Notes: generated from the letters alone by a model not told the origin. 64,000 nucleotides of DNA from Candidatus Neomarinimicrobiota bacterium (GCA_021734025.1 JAIPJS010000002.1:186001-250000); one strand, 5' to 3'. Positions 8,435-17,383 are shown, numbered from the stretch's first letter. Made by a program: numbers and translations.

Positions 8435-9685
8435 ATGGTCAGACGTCTTTTAATTTTTTTGGTATTCTTCATTGCTCTATTGCCATTCTGGATGTGGATC
8501 GGATGGTCCATAATGCCCGGAAAACCACTCGACTTGTTTATCCTCGACAAAACCGTTCCGACCCAGGAACGGACTGAGCATCGGTCTTTTATCCAGATAG
8601 TAATCAATAATAAATATACAGATGGTGCCGGCAATCTGTACAGGCCAGCTACTGATTATTACGGTTTTTTCCCAAAGAAGGAAGGTGGATACAATATCCG
8701 GGATTTCCGGAATACAGAAGAGGCAGCCCTGGACAGTATAGCCCGGCACGCTTCCGGAACCTATTTCACAGATACCTATGGAATTTATAACGATGACTGG
8801 CATTCGATTCGCCACCTTATTGAGGCCCCCTCATTAGTCTACGGCGGACTGCATCAGAACGATGTCACACTATTGCGTAAAATGAAGCGACATCATAAAC
8901 TCATTATGATGGAATTTAATACCCTGTCGCCACCGACTTCTCCAACGCTCCGGGTGCAGGTTGAACGCCTGTTCGGCATCCGATGGACGGGCTGGACAGG
9001 CCGGTATTTCGAATCGCTGGATACCCTGGCAAATGCGGAAATTCCGGAGTGGCTTATAACAAATTATATGGCTCAACATAATGGTGAGTGGCCGTTCAGC
9101 CAATCCGGGATTGTATTTGTCCATGGAGATGGCAGGCTGGGCATTCTGGAACACCGGACGCATCTAAATACTCCGGTTCCGGTCATCGAGACAGCGGCGG
9201 AATACCGGGAAGAGTACGACGTATCAGGTTCAGTCCCGTATCCGTTTTGGTTTGATATCGTTACCACAGATTCCAGAAACAAAGTCATCTCGGAGTACCG
9301 GCTGGATCTCACTGCACTCGGGAAGCAGGTAATGCAGACCAATCAATTACCAGAGGCATTCCCTGCCGTAATCGCCCACGCTCCTCGGTCAATGTGGCGC
9401 CAATACTTTCCGCGGTTTTCAATCTGGGGATATTCCCCGACAATTGCACACTTTCCCGGCGATTATACATACTATTACTTTGCCGGTGATTTTGCCGATA
9501 ATCCGGTGGAGCCGTTCCTCTCAAGGCTGTACGGCATTCAGAGATTCAGGAAATTTTTATACAGTTCCACAAATGCGAGCGATCGCCGGCGGTTCTTCTG
9601 GGAATACTATTACCCGCTAATCAATACTGTTTTGGAATCACGGTATAATCTCGAACAGACTGCAACGCAGTCTTACGGTGAGTAA
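8435..9685 (+). CDS. Unknown N-terminally anchored extracytoplasmic protein
   Basis: 416 residues, not recognised. An N-terminal helix (~5-28, LLIFLVFFIALLPFWMWIGW) should serve as an uncleaved anchor or signal; the rest is soluble and rich in aromatic residues, with notable stretches GIRWTGWTGRYFESLD and FTDTYGIYNDDW. Divergent from the NlpC/P60 gene across a 160-nt gap. No catalytic motif could be identified. The Trp/Tyr-rich sequence would suit carbohydrate contact, but that is only a guess. Confidence 0.75.
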   Translation: MVRRLLIFLVFFIALLPFWMWIGWSIMPGKPLDLFILDKTVPTQERTEHRSFIQIVINNKYTDGAGNLYRPATDYYGFFPKKEGGYNIRDFRNTEEAALDSIARHASGTYFTDTYGIYNDDWHSIRHLIEAPSLVYGGLHQNDVTLLRKMKRHHKLIMMEFNTLSPPTSPTLRVQVERLFGIRWTGWTGRYFESLDTLANAEIPEWLITNYMAQHNGEWPFSQSGIVFVHGDGRLGILEHRTHLNTPVPVIETAAEYREEYDVSGSVPYPFWFDIVTTDSRNKVISEYRLDLTALGKQVMQTNQLPEAFPAVIAHAPRSMWRQYFPRFSIWGYSPTIAHFPGDYTYYYFAGDFADNPVEPFLSRLYGIQRFRKFLYSSTNASDRRRFFWEYYYPLINTVLESRYNLEQTATQSYGE

Positions 9686-10172
9686 ATAAGCTTATTCTGT
9701 TGTTTCCAAATGAACTACTCCGAGGCAGAGATCTCGGGGTATCTGCCCAACGCCAGGAGAAAGAGGAGGTTCTCCAGCTGTTCGAAAGTTATCCTGTCAA
9801 ATCGAGTCCGCATACAATTCGAGTTGTCGGTGGGGAGAGACGTGCCATGGAGGGTGTGTGGGAATGCTGTGTCAATAGAATTTATTCTCAATCGTCCTAA
9901 AAATCCGCTAATCAATCAAATGGTTGATAACCTGCTGATATTATTGCATGTAGAGACGTTCCATGGAACGTCTCTACATAAAATTTTCTTCATGCATGCT
10001 CTATTATAACCCGACACGCTGGTACCCTATTGCGAATTTCTATTACAAGTTTTGAACTAATTCTCTCCCCCGCCATTCATGGCGGGGCTAGTCAAATAGA
10101 ATATAGAACCATTGCCGCAAACTGCCCGGTTGAAATTATCCGGAAAGGATAACGGAAAATAAGCCAATTTGT
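9686..10172. other. Gene-free stretch with two palindromes
   Basis: Lies between two convergent genes. It holds the 32-bp palindrome at 9948-9979 and a 9-bp hairpin CCCCGCCAT/ATGGCGGGG at 10068-10087 with a 2-nt loop. Neither is followed by a T tract on either strand. The hairpin resembles the GGTGGG hairpin near 23450 in style, so both look like dispersed intergenic palindromes. Nothing else was seen. Confidence 0.6.
9948..9979. repeat. 32-bp perfect palindrome
   Basis: A 16-nt arm, ATGTAGAGACGTTCCA, is followed directly by its exact reverse complement. The GTAGAGACGTT...AACGTCTCTAC core resembles dispersed palindromes I know from other bacterial genomes, probably REP-like elements mobilised by a Y1 transposase elsewhere. 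There is no T tract, so it is unlikely to be a simple terminator. Confidence 0.75.
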
Positions 10173-10667
10173 TCACTGCTCCTGCGTTAACTCCCGTAGC
10201 TGTCGTTTCAGTAAATGCCTCTCTATCGTGGAAGCATGATCGATAATCAGTACTCCGTCCAGATGATCCACCTCGTGCTGGATAATTCTCGCCGGCAGGT
10301 CTTCGGCTTCGAATTCCAGAGGATTTCCAGAAATATCCATTGCCTCCACCTGAATGATATACTCTCGGGTCACATTCACCTGGATCCCCGGCAGGCTCAG
10401 GCATCCCTCTTCCAGCTGGTACTTATCCTCCCGGTGATGGATTTCCGGATTAACCAGGGTGAGAAATTCGTCCTCATCTTTGATCACAATCAACCGCTGC
10501 AATATGCCGACCTGTGGAGCCGCCAATCCGATCCCCTGGTATGCATCCATGAGCAAAATCATTTCATCAACCAGTGTACGGAGCTCGTCGGTAATATTTG
10601 TAACGGGCAATGCGTGTTCGCGTAAAACATGATCCGGATATATCCGCAACCGGGAAGATCTGCTCAT
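10173..10667 (-). CDS. def: Peptide deformylase
   Basis: Removes the formyl group from the N-terminal methionine of new proteins, using a divalent metal. All three motifs are present: GIGLAAPQVG (45-54), EGCLSLP (87-93) and HEVDHLDG (131-138); Cys89, His131 and His135 bind the metal and Glu132 is catalytic. 164 residues. An in-frame ATG at 10676 overlaps the feoB stop but touches GGAGG directly; the ATG at 10667 sits 9 nt after GGAGG and is the better start. Cotranscription with feoB is likely since the genes nearly overlap. Confidence 0.95.
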   Translation of the reverse strand: MSRSSRLRIYPDHVLREHALPVTNITDELRTLVDEMILLMDAYQGIGLAAPQVGILQRLIVIKDEDEFLTLVNPEIHHREDKYQLEEGCLSLPGIQVNVTREYIIQVEAMDISGNPLEFEAEDLPARIIQHEVDHLDGVLIIDHASTIERHLLKRQLRELTQEQ

Positions 10668-10672
10668 ATCAT

Positions 10673-12589
10673 TCATCCTCCAAAAATCAATCTGGTTCCA
10701 ATCCCGAGAAAGGTGGCGATACCCAGCGTGACGCCGGCGATGCTCAGAGTCCACCGGATGCCGAACTCCTTGTACAGCACGGCCAGAGTCGCAAGACAAG
10801 GGATATAGAAGGTTACAAATACCGTAAAAGTCAGGATTTGCCCGGCGCTCAATACGCTGATTACGTTGGCGGTTCCGATGGCCTGCACAAGCATAATCAG
10901 GGAGAGTTCCTTGCGCAGAACGCCAAAAATTAATGTAGTCCCCAACACAGCGGGCAATCCCAGGATACCGGTCAGCGGCGATAATGCGATGTTAAACAGG
11001 CTGTCCCAGTGATAGTACTGCGCCACAGCCAGTGCCACACTTCCTGCCACCAGAAGCGGCCAGGCGATGATGACGAACTCCCGGATCCGGAACCAGACCT
11101 TCTTCACTAAATTGCTCAGCGAAGGCAGCCGGTACGGCGGCATTTCCATAATCATCCCCGGGGTGATGGACGGCATTAACGTGGACATGAATCGTCCGGC
11201 GAGTACAATCACGACTATGTTTAGCAGGTAGATGCCAATAGCTGCCAGAGCACCGAGGTAATACGCCACCAGTCCGAATATTATCACCGTTCTGGCGGAG
11301 CACGGAATGAGAGATGCGATCACTGCTGAGATAATCCTGTCCCGCTTACCCGGCAGAATTCTCGTGGCAAACAGCGCTGGCACCGTACAACCGTAACCAA
11401 GAACTATCGGCATAATTGCTGTACCGTGTATTCCAATCTTGTGCATAAAGGTATCCATCAGGAAAGCCACCCGCGGCAGATAGCCCACATCCTCAAGGAA
11501 GCCGAGGATCAGAAAGAACGGGATCAGATACGGCAATACGATTGCCAGGCCGCCGCTGATTCCCGCCAGGGCACCATTGAGTAGCGTATAGATTAAGCCT
11601 TCTCTGGGAAATTGGTCAACCAGCACCGGTTCCAACGCCTGGAATCCGTCAAGCAGCGGTTCTTCGAGATACGAACCGACGCCGAACACAAAGTAAAACA
11701 CGCCGGCAAGTGCCAGGCCGAGCAACACATATCCCCAGCGGGGATGGAGAAACACGTTATCCAGGCGATCCCGCCAGTGAGGCGGGGACTCCGACCGGCG
11801 GGTTACGGAGCCAGCCAGTTCGCAGGTGATGGCATTTCTCTCTGAAATCATGAAGGTGTCAGGCAACCTGTCGCCGGTGGATAAATTCTTCCGGATCTCT
11901 TCAATTTTTTCGGTCAGGCCGTTCAGATGTATGCCGGCAATACGGCGGAGCAAATCTGTGTTCCTCTCCAAAAGATTGACGGCAACGAATCGTGAATGCA
12001 CCGGCTGCTCCGGATAGTTTCCGGCAATCGCCTTCTCGATTTCTTTCAGCGCTTCTTCCACATCGGAAGAATACACCGGAAATTTCCTTCTTCCGGTTTC
12101 CAGGCGGGAATACACAGATTTGACCTCCCGAAACAGGTCTCGAACGCCAATATTTTTAGAGGCGACGGTTTCGATAACCGGCGTATCCAGCGTGGTACTC
12201 AGCACATCTGCATCCACTTCGATTCCGGAAGCTCGCGCTTCGTCAATCATGTTGAGCGCTACCACAACCGGTTTCCCGAGTTCCAGGAGTTCCAGCGTCA
12301 GCGGGAGCGTGCGCTCAAGGTGACCGGCATCGACCACTGAGACAATCACATCAATGGAATTTGTAATTAAAAAGTCGCTGACTTCCGCAGAGATGTCATC
12401 CACAGGAGACAGGGAATAACACCCGGGAAAGTCGATGAGTTCGGCGACCATTCCGTTCAGCCTGACGGTGCTCTTCTCGTATTGAATGGTCGTACCGGAA
12501 AAATTCGATGAAACGGATTTATAGCCTGCTACTGCATTGTAGATAGTACTTTTCCCCACGTTTGGCGGGCCGAGTACCGCGATTTTCAT
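10673..12589 (-). CDS. feoB: Ferrous iron transporter FeoB
   Basis: 638 residues. The N-terminal G domain has G1 GPPNVGKST, G3 DFPG, G4 NMID and a G5-like ASK; the C-terminal half has the helices and gate motifs, including GYGCTVPA and CSARTVIIFG. FeoB imports Fe2+ across the inner membrane. The ATG at 12587-12589 overlaps the feoA stop by 4 nt (ATGA), and a longer in-frame extension upstream would run through feoA and is not needed. The deviating G1 (GPPNVGKS rather than GNPNCGKT) is minor. No FeoC was seen. Confidence 0.96.
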   Translation of the reverse strand: MKIAVLGPPNVGKSTIYNAVAGYKSVSSNFSGTTIQYEKSTVRLNGMVAELIDFPGCYSLSPVDDISAEVSDFLITNSIDVIVSVVDAGHLERTLPLTLELLELGKPVVVALNMIDEARASGIEVDADVLSTTLDTPVIETVASKNIGVRDLFREVKSVYSRLETGRRKFPVYSSDVEEALKEIEKAIAGNYPEQPVHSRFVAVNLLERNTDLLRRIAGIHLNGLTEKIEEIRKNLSTGDRLPDTFMISERNAITCELAGSVTRRSESPPHWRDRLDNVFLHPRWGYVLLGLALAGVFYFVFGVGSYLEEPLLDGFQALEPVLVDQFPREGLIYTLLNGALAGISGGLAIVLPYLIPFFLILGFLEDVGYLPRVAFLMDTFMHKIGIHGTAIMPIVLGYGCTVPALFATRILPGKRDRIISAVIASLIPCSARTVIIFGLVAYYLGALAAIGIYLLNIVVIVLAGRFMSTLMPSITPGMIMEMPPYRLPSLSNLVKKVWFRIREFVIIAWPLLVAGSVALAVAQYYHWDSLFNIALSPLTGILGLPAVLGTTLIFGVLRKELSLIMLVQAIGTANVISVLSAGQILTFTVFVTFYIPCLATLAVLYKEFGIRWTLSIAGVTLGIATFLGIGTRLIFGG

Positions 12590-12825
12590 GTGGCAGGCTC
12601 CACAAAGATTTTGGACGCAATGCCGCGACCGATAGCGGTCTCCGCACTGTTGCAATTTATGATTAACGGCCCCGAGAATGGTGCGTTACGGCGGATACGG
12701 ATCAGCGAACCGATCTCAACGCCCAAGTGGGCCAGCGACTGCTGCATGCGGCAGCCGGCCATGATGTCGACCACGCGGAGTTCCTCGTTCGTCTTTGCAT
12801 CCAGAAGTGTCATTTTATTTGGCAT
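12586..12825 (-). CDS. feoA: FeoA, SH3-like partner of FeoB
   Basis: 79 residues with the FeoA pattern: LRVVDIMAGCRMQQSLAHLGVEIG, then LIRIRRNAPFSGPLIINC, ending in AIGRGIASKIFVEPAT. FeoA is a small cytoplasmic SH3-fold protein needed for FeoB activity. Directly upstream of feoB with a 4-nt overlap. No Fur-box-like sequence was found in the 185-nt gap upstream, in contrast to the genes around 17349-18850. Confidence 0.93.
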   Translation of the reverse strand: MPNKMTLLDAKTNEELRVVDIMAGCRMQQSLAHLGVEIGSLIRIRRNAPFSGPLIINCNSAETAIGRGIASKIFVEPAT

Positions 12826-12877
12826 TGGTGATATATTTTTGTTTCTATCAATTTCCTTACTCTCAGGTGCTTCGCTT

Positions 12878-12984
12878 CACGAGATCCCTCGGCTTCGGTT
12901 CTCCTGAACCTCCGCTCGGGATGACTGGGAAAGGTGAGTCATTTCGAGCAACCCCGATTTATCGGGGGAGTCGAAAAATCTCGT
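12878..12984. repeat. Dispersed inverted repeat, copy 1 (CGAGATCCCTCG / GTCATTTCGAGC type)
   Basis: One arm reads ACGAGATCCCTCGGC...CCGCTCGGGATGACT and the other GTCATTTCGAGC...GTCGAAAAATCTCGT, in opposite orientation, so the whole can fold back. The same words occur at 21380-21420 (single arm), 21690-21796 and 22637-22752. It fills the gap between the MinD-type gene at 13011 and feoA. Confidence 0.8.
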
Positions 12985-13010
12985 AATCAATCGGATATGA
13001 AATGCATTTA

Positions 13011-13871
13011 TCACTCTACCAATCTTAATATCCCCGCCCAAATCCGTTCAATCTCCTCACGGAGGACGCCGTTGAATTCCATTGACGTACAATCCCCCCG
13101 GGAAATTTTCTCTGCGATGACGGTGGAATACGGGATTTTCCCGATGACCGGAATATCCAGGTGTTCGCACAACGCCTCTATATCTTTGGACTCTTCCAGG
13201 CTCAAATCGTATTTATTGATGACCACGCCGACCGCTGTCCTGAATTTCTTCAGGACGTCATACACCCGCCCCAGATCGTGCATCCCGGACTGGGTCGGTT
13301 CGGTCACAATGATCGCTGCGTGGCATCCCGCGACCGTGGAAATCAGCGGACAGCCGGTGCCCGGCGGGCCGTCCAGGAGCATAAAGTCAGCCCCGGTCTC
13401 CTCACCGGTTTTCTTTGCGGTTCGCTTCAGTTCTGCGACCAACTTGCCGGAGTTTTCGCTTCCGGGTGTCATTTCCGCGTAGCTGAACGGGCCGAAAGAC
13501 GTCTCCGCCTGATACGCATATCCGGCTTTTTCTTTCACCATCTCCACCGCATCGACCGGACATAGATGCATACACAGGCTGCACCCTTCGCAGAGATAGG
13601 GATCGACGGTGTACCCGGGCAGGATGGCATCATACCTGCACTTATCGCGACAGATCCCGCATTCGATACAGAGGTCAGAATCGATTTCCGCAACCTTTCC
13701 ACCATAGAATTCACGGCCTTCTCCATCGCTGGGCTCCAGCATGAGATACAGATTCGAGGCATCCACATCGCAATCGATGATCACCTGGTGTTTCGGAATC
13801 GCCGTGAGCGCACCAGTCAGAAAAGTCTTTCCGGTGCCGCCCTTGCCGCTAATGATTGCAATTTTTTTCAT
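13011..13871 (-). CDS. MinD-family ATPase with two ferredoxin inserts (copy 1)
   Basis: 286 residues. A deviant Walker A, SGKGGTGKT (8-16), opens the protein; DCDVDASN follows. Two [4Fe-4S] motifs are inserted: Cys68/71/74/78 (CIECGICRDKC) and Cys94/97/100/104 (CEGCSLCMHLC). DGPPGTGCPL and a NKYDLS segment complete the ATPase. This family sits with NifX-like and DUF5320 genes in many anaerobes and is thought to handle Fe-S clusters, but its reaction is not established. GGGAG lies 10 nt before the ATG at 13871; upstream in-frame codons run through a terminator hairpin and are rejected. Paralogue at 15326. Confidence 0.9.
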   Translation of the reverse strand: MKKIAIISGKGGTGKTFLTGALTAIPKHQVIIDCDVDASNLYLMLEPSDGEGREFYGGKVAEIDSDLCIECGICRDKCRYDAILPGYTVDPYLCEGCSLCMHLCPVDAVEMVKEKAGYAYQAETSFGPFSYAEMTPGSENSGKLVAELKRTAKKTGEETGADFMLLDGPPGTGCPLISTVAGCHAAIIVTEPTQSGMHDLGRVYDVLKKFRTAVGVVINKYDLSLEESKDIEALCEHLDIPVIGKIPYSTVIAEKISRGDCTSMEFNGVLREEIERIWAGILRLVE

Positions 13872-13891
13872 ATCGTTATTGCTCCCTACGG

Positions 13892-13924
13892 AGAAAAAAG
13901 CGCCCCGGAAATCCGGGACGCTTT
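13892..13924 (-). terminator. Terminator-like hairpin directly before a MinD-type gene
   Basis: AAAGCG (13897-13902) + CCCGGA (13904-13909) pair with TCCGGG (13912-13917) + CGCTTT (13919-13924), with one mismatch and an AA loop. On the minus strand the stem runs into TTTTTT. It lies 20 nt before the start codon at 13871 and about 50 nt after the flavoprotein stop at 13976, leaving little room for a separate promoter. Confidence 0.75.
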
Positions 13925-13975
13925 CTCCGCAACCAACCAATCGATGAAGGGAGATTCATCGAAATCCTGCTGCAA

Positions 13976-15322
13976 TTATTCATAGCTTGCGTTTTGCGCT
14001 GCGACCACTATCGGATATTGCGTTGGCGCCGCAGTCAGGTAGGGATGAGTCGCCATCTGCATGGTCTCGAATTCGGTTCGGGACGCCCGCTTTTGAAGGG
14101 CGGCGCCGATGATGTTAATCATCTCCCCTGCGGCCGGCCCGCCGGCGACCTGCCCTCCCATAATCGTTTCTGAGTTTTTCGAGAAAATCAATTTCACCTT
14201 ACACTGGTTCGTGCCGGGCAGTTTTCCGGGATGCTTATCCGGGCCCTCTGCCCGGCCGGTGATCACCTCAAAATTCTCCCTGGTGGCGGTTCGTTCGGTC
14301 AATCCGGCCGATCCCAGGACCAGTCCATCCACATAAGTGGAATAGATGGCGATCGTCCCTTTATTTTCGCGTACCACCTTCAGCCGATAGAGGTTCGCGC
14401 CGGCAATCCGTGCTTCCGCCGTCGCCGTCGATGCAAGCATTACCGAGGTTTTGGCGCGGGTAAAGAAGTCGCGCTTTGCCGCACAATCGCCAACGGCAAA
14501 GATGTCAGGGTCCGTGGTACGCATGTATTCGTCCACCCAGATTCCGCTACCGTCAAACAGATTCAGTCCGGCGTTCTCCGCCAGCGAAGTATTCGGCGAG
14601 GAGCCGATTCCGATAATGGCATAATCGATGGAGATAGTCTCCCCGTTGGATAATTTGGCCGCTGTGAGTTTTCCATTGCTGGCAAACTCTTCCACCCGGG
14701 TATTTTTGATGACGTTCACCTGCTTCTGTAGAAGCCTTTCTTCTGCCATGGCTCCGAATTCGGCATCGAAACTGTTCGCCAACAGATCTGGCAACATTTC
14801 GACCAGGTGAACGTCCACATCGCCGAGCCCGGCGATCTCGTCAGCCAGTTCCACACCGATAAATCCTCCGCCGACAATCAGGACGGAATCGGCCTCCTTA
14901 ATTTTTTCAACCAGGCTCTTCATGAACCCGATATCTTTTTTAATAGGAAATACCCGGTCGGATTCCGCTCCGGGAATCGGTGGAACAACCGGCTTGGAAC
15001 CTGTGGCCAGTACCAGTTTTTCATAGCTGAGTGCTTTACCGGCGGTAGTTTTAATATTCTTATTATTCCGGTTAATTTGTGTAACCTCGTCCGTTAAAAC
15101 GGTCACACCGTTCGATTCCAGCGCGCCGATGCCCATTTTGTTATCGTCCGGGGAATCCAGGCTGTTGAACATATATGGGATCCCGCACGGGATTATACCG
15201 ACTTCCTGGTTTTTGATTAGCGTAACGGATTTGTCCGGATAGTAGCGCAGGGCTGTCAGGGCAGTTATTACTCCGGCGGGGCCACCGCCGATTACAATTA
15301 CGTCAGATGCTGCGTTGTCCAT
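13976..15322 (-). CDS. FAD-dependent pyridine nucleotide-disulfide oxidoreductase (CoADR/NADH oxidase-like)
   Basis: 448 residues. FAD site VIVIGGGPAG (9-18), Cys46 in IIPCGIPY where CoA-disulfide reductases and NADH oxidases carry their single redox cysteine, NAD(P)H site LIVGGGFIGVELA, and second FAD motif IFAVGDCA. A C-terminal dimerisation domain follows (~330-448). Likely oxidises NAD(P)H with a low-molecular-weight disulfide, polysulfide or oxygen. Start 3 nt after the stop of the MinD-type gene at 15326, so it is in the same operon, where it may supply electrons or sulfide. Confidence 0.88.
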   Translation of the reverse strand: MDNAASDVIVIGGGPAGVITALTALRYYPDKSVTLIKNQEVGIIPCGIPYMFNSLDSPDDNKMGIGALESNGVTVLTDEVTQINRNNKNIKTTAGKALSYEKLVLATGSKPVVPPIPGAESDRVFPIKKDIGFMKSLVEKIKEADSVLIVGGGFIGVELADEIAGLGDVDVHLVEMLPDLLANSFDAEFGAMAEERLLQKQVNVIKNTRVEEFASNGKLTAAKLSNGETISIDYAIIGIGSSPNTSLAENAGLNLFDGSGIWVDEYMRTTDPDIFAVGDCAAKRDFFTRAKTSVMLASTATAEARIAGANLYRLKVVRENKGTIAIYSTYVDGLVLGSAGLTERTATRENFEVITGRAEGPDKHPGKLPGTNQCKVKLIFSKNSETIMGGQVAGGPAAGEMINIIGAALQKRASRTEFETMQMATHPYLTAAPTQYPIVVAAQNASYE

Positions 15323-15325
15323 GGT

Positions 15326-16192
15326 TTATCCTTTCATCAATTCACGTGGTTGAAATAAGCGTTCTAAATAGCGGGTGTATTCTGGTTCCAGGGATACGAG
15401 CGGTTTGCCTCCGGCGTAGGCACGGGCAATTTCCTTGCGGAAGGGGATTTTCAGCAGCACCGGAATATCATGCTGATAGCAGAAGTCTTCCACGGCTGTA
15501 TCCCCCAAATCGGACCGGTTGATAATAACGCCCATGGGAATGCCGAGATCTTGATTCAGTTCCACAGCCAGGGAGAGGTCATGCAAACCAAATGGCGTCG
15601 GTTCCGTCACCAGGATGCAGTAATCTGCCCCCTTCAGGCTGGCCACCACTGGACACGACGTTCCGGGCGGTGCATCGATTATTACCGTTTTATCCTGATT
15701 TGTGTGGGATCGGACATCCCGGATGACCGGCGGGGACAGGGTTTCGCCTGCGTTGAGCGATCCCGAGACGACATCTATGGGATCACCTGCCAGGTTTTCC
15801 GACTGTCCAAACCGAACAGTACCGATAGCTCTAGGTACCTCTCTTATTGCCTTCTGCGGACACAGTGCGGCACAGGCGCCGCAGCCGTGACAGAGGCTGT
15901 CAAACCGCAGCATCTTGCCGTTCTCCCCGTTCATTCCGGGTATCACTGTCAGGGCGTTAAACTCGCAAATCTTCTGGCAAATCCCACAGCTGTCGCAGCG
16001 ATTCTCATCGATTTCCGGCACGAGAATCACCGATTCCCGCTCTTCTGTGATTTCCGGCTTCAGGAAGATATGGCTGTTCGGCGCTTCCACGTCGCAATCC
16101 AGAAACTGCACGTCGGGTAACGATAGGGCAAGACTGGTTGCAACACTGGTCTTCCCCGTACCGCCCTTTCCGCTGGCAACTGCGATAATCAT
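15326..16192 (-). CDS. MinD-family ATPase with two ferredoxin inserts (copy 2)
   Basis: 288 residues, paralogue of the gene at 13011. SGKGGTGKT (7-15), DCDVEAPN, ferredoxin cysteines 66/69/72/76 (CDSCGICQKIC) and 101/104/107/111 (CHGCGACAALC), IIDAPPGTSCPV and VINRSDLG. The pair of such genes, one per operon part, is common in this family. It follows the NifX-like gene at 16196 by 3 nt and precedes the flavoenzyme by 3 nt, a tight operon. Confidence 0.9.
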   Translation of the reverse strand: MIIAVASGKGGTGKTSVATSLALSLPDVQFLDCDVEAPNSHIFLKPEITEERESVILVPEIDENRCDSCGICQKICEFNALTVIPGMNGENGKMLRFDSLCHGCGACAALCPQKAIREVPRAIGTVRFGQSENLAGDPIDVVSGSLNAGETLSPPVIRDVRSHTNQDKTVIIDAPPGTSCPVVASLKGADYCILVTEPTPFGLHDLSLAVELNQDLGIPMGVIINRSDLGDTAVEDFCYQHDIPVLLKIPFRKEIARAYAGGKPLVSLEPEYTRYLERLFQPRELMKG

Positions 16193-16195
16193 CGG

Positions 16196-16528
16196 CTAAT
16201 ACAGCGGTTCGAGTTTACCCTGTTTCAGCAGGTCAAGCACCTCCTGTACTCGTGCCTTCTCGGCATGATACCCCTTGACGTTTCCCGCCTGGAGCACCTT
16301 TTGGGCTTTTGGCCCGATCTCCTGACTGATAACTGCCTCGGCCCCCTCGGCAACGACGGCCTGAGCAACCTGGGTTCCGACGCCGCTGTTCGCCTCACGG
16401 TGTTTATTTTCGTGCTGATAGGTTACGCCGGATTCCGTCTCCGCGAACAACAGGTACTGGCATCGGCCAAATGTGCTGTCAACAGTGGCGTCCGACGTCT
16501 CACCCTTGGTTGGAATACAGACCTTCAT
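16196..16528 (-). CDS. NifX/NifB-C-terminal-like protein (copy 1)
   Basis: 110 residues of the dinitrogenase Fe-Mo cofactor family: MKVCIPTKG start, STFGRCQYLLF, and the GTQVAQAVVAEGAEAVI segment. Members bind Fe-S or Fe-Mo cofactor precursors; in Pyrococcus, IssA, of this fold, stores thioferrate. No nitrogenase genes are present, so a general iron-sulfur carrier or storage role fits better. Located 3 nt upstream of the MinD-type gene. Paralogue at 16562. Confidence 0.88.
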   Translation of the reverse strand: MKVCIPTKGETSDATVDSTFGRCQYLLFAETESGVTYQHENKHREANSGVGTQVAQAVVAEGAEAVISQEIGPKAQKVLQAGNVKGYHAEKARVQEVLDLLKQGKLEPLY

Positions 16529-16561
16529 ATTATCCTCGACTGAATTGATTCACAGGTTGTC

Positions 16562-16930
16562 TCAATGGCATTGCCCATGGGAATGTCCGGCATGTTCATG
16601 CTTGGGGCTGCAGAGATTGGTGCCGTCCTTAAGCTCATCGTTCAGGATGGCGTCAATGACTGCCTCGATATCACCTTCCACGCCGATGACAGCGTCGATA
16701 TCGAACCGGGAAAAGAGGGCCTGCGCTTTCCGTCCCATTCCGCCGCTCACGATGCAGTCTACACCGTGCTCGTTCAGAAACCTCGGCAGGAAATCCGGAC
16801 GATGCCCCGGATTCTCCAAGCTTTCCCGTTTCGTGACATCCCCCTCTTCAACATCAATAACCGTGTAGTACCGGCACCGTCCGAAATGTTGTGATACGAT
16901 ACCCCCATCGGTGGCGATTGCGATTCGCAT
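16562..16930 (-). CDS. NifX-like protein with His-rich tail (copy 2)
   Basis: 122 residues. MRIAIATDGG, VSQHFGRCRYYTVIDVEEG and VDCIVSGGMGRKAQ match the NifX/NifB-C fold. The C-terminus, CSPKHEHAGHSHGQCH, has five histidines and two cysteines in 16 residues and probably binds metal. It starts 84 nt after the DUF5320 gene and precedes copy 1 by 33 nt. Confidence 0.88.
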   Translation of the reverse strand: MRIAIATDGGIVSQHFGRCRYYTVIDVEEGDVTKRESLENPGHRPDFLPRFLNEHGVDCIVSGGMGRKAQALFSRFDIDAVIGVEGDIEAVIDAILNDELKDGTNLCSPKHEHAGHSHGQCH

Positions 16931-17014
16931 GTTCTCTCCTATTGTGTTAGTTACGGATTATCCCGCCATCCGGAGAACCATCCCATTATGGCGGCATAGT
17001 TCTCTTTGCGGGAT

Positions 17015-17323
17015 TCATTCTTTCGTCTTCCGTTCGCTCTTGAACTCGTGTATTAATTCCACGAGCTCATCCAGCCGGTTTTTCAGCGCATGCGCTTCCT
17101 GTCTCAGGTTTTCCTCTTTCGGTTCATCACCCCGGTTCCGCCAGAATCCGGTAAATCCTCGTCCGAATCCCCGGCCACGTCCGAAACCACCAAACCAGCG
17201 GCGGCCACGGGCAAAGCCCGGCGCTGATGCATAACCCGGCCGGTCTCCTTCACGGCACCAGCCGGCGCCTCTGCCACTCATCGGCCCTTCGCCCCACGGT
17301 CCTGATCTATCTCCTCCTGGCAT
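17015..17323 (-). CDS. DUF5320 family protein
   Basis: 102 residues. The N-terminal MPGGDRSGPWGEGPMSGRG and the Cys in AGWC are the DUF5320 signature; a Gly/Arg/Phe-rich linker follows, then a predicted coiled coil (~70-98). The family habitually neighbours NifX and MinD-type genes, but its role is unknown. A GTG 9 nt upstream is in frame, but GGAGG lies 8 nt before the ATG at 17323, so that start is used. A perfect Fur box lies 26 nt upstream of the start. Confidence 0.85.
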   Translation of the reverse strand: MPGGDRSGPWGEGPMSGRGAGWCREGDRPGYASAPGFARGRRWFGGFGRGRGFGRGFTGFWRNRGDEPKEENLRQEAHALKNRLDELVELIHEFKSERKTKE

Positions 17324-17348
17324 GATTCTCACCTCCCTCTCTTTGTGT

Positions 17349-17367
17349 AATGATAATCATTATCATT
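17349..17367 (-). promoter_or_regulatory. Fur box before the DUF5320 operon
   Basis: AATGATAAT C ATTATCATT is a perfect 9-1-9 inverted repeat and contains the 7-1-7 Fur consensus TGATAATnATTATCA without mismatch. It lies 26 nt upstream of the DUF5320 start codon and 16 nt beyond the fur stop. Confidence 0.9.
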
Positions 17368-17383
17368 TGATAGGCAAATTTTT

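Noticed and set aside
9948-9979. Bidirectional terminator at the 32-bp palindrome
   Set aside because: Neither side has a run of T.
12826-13010. Fur box before feoA
   Set aside because: No site near consensus was found; the gap is filled by a dispersed repeat.
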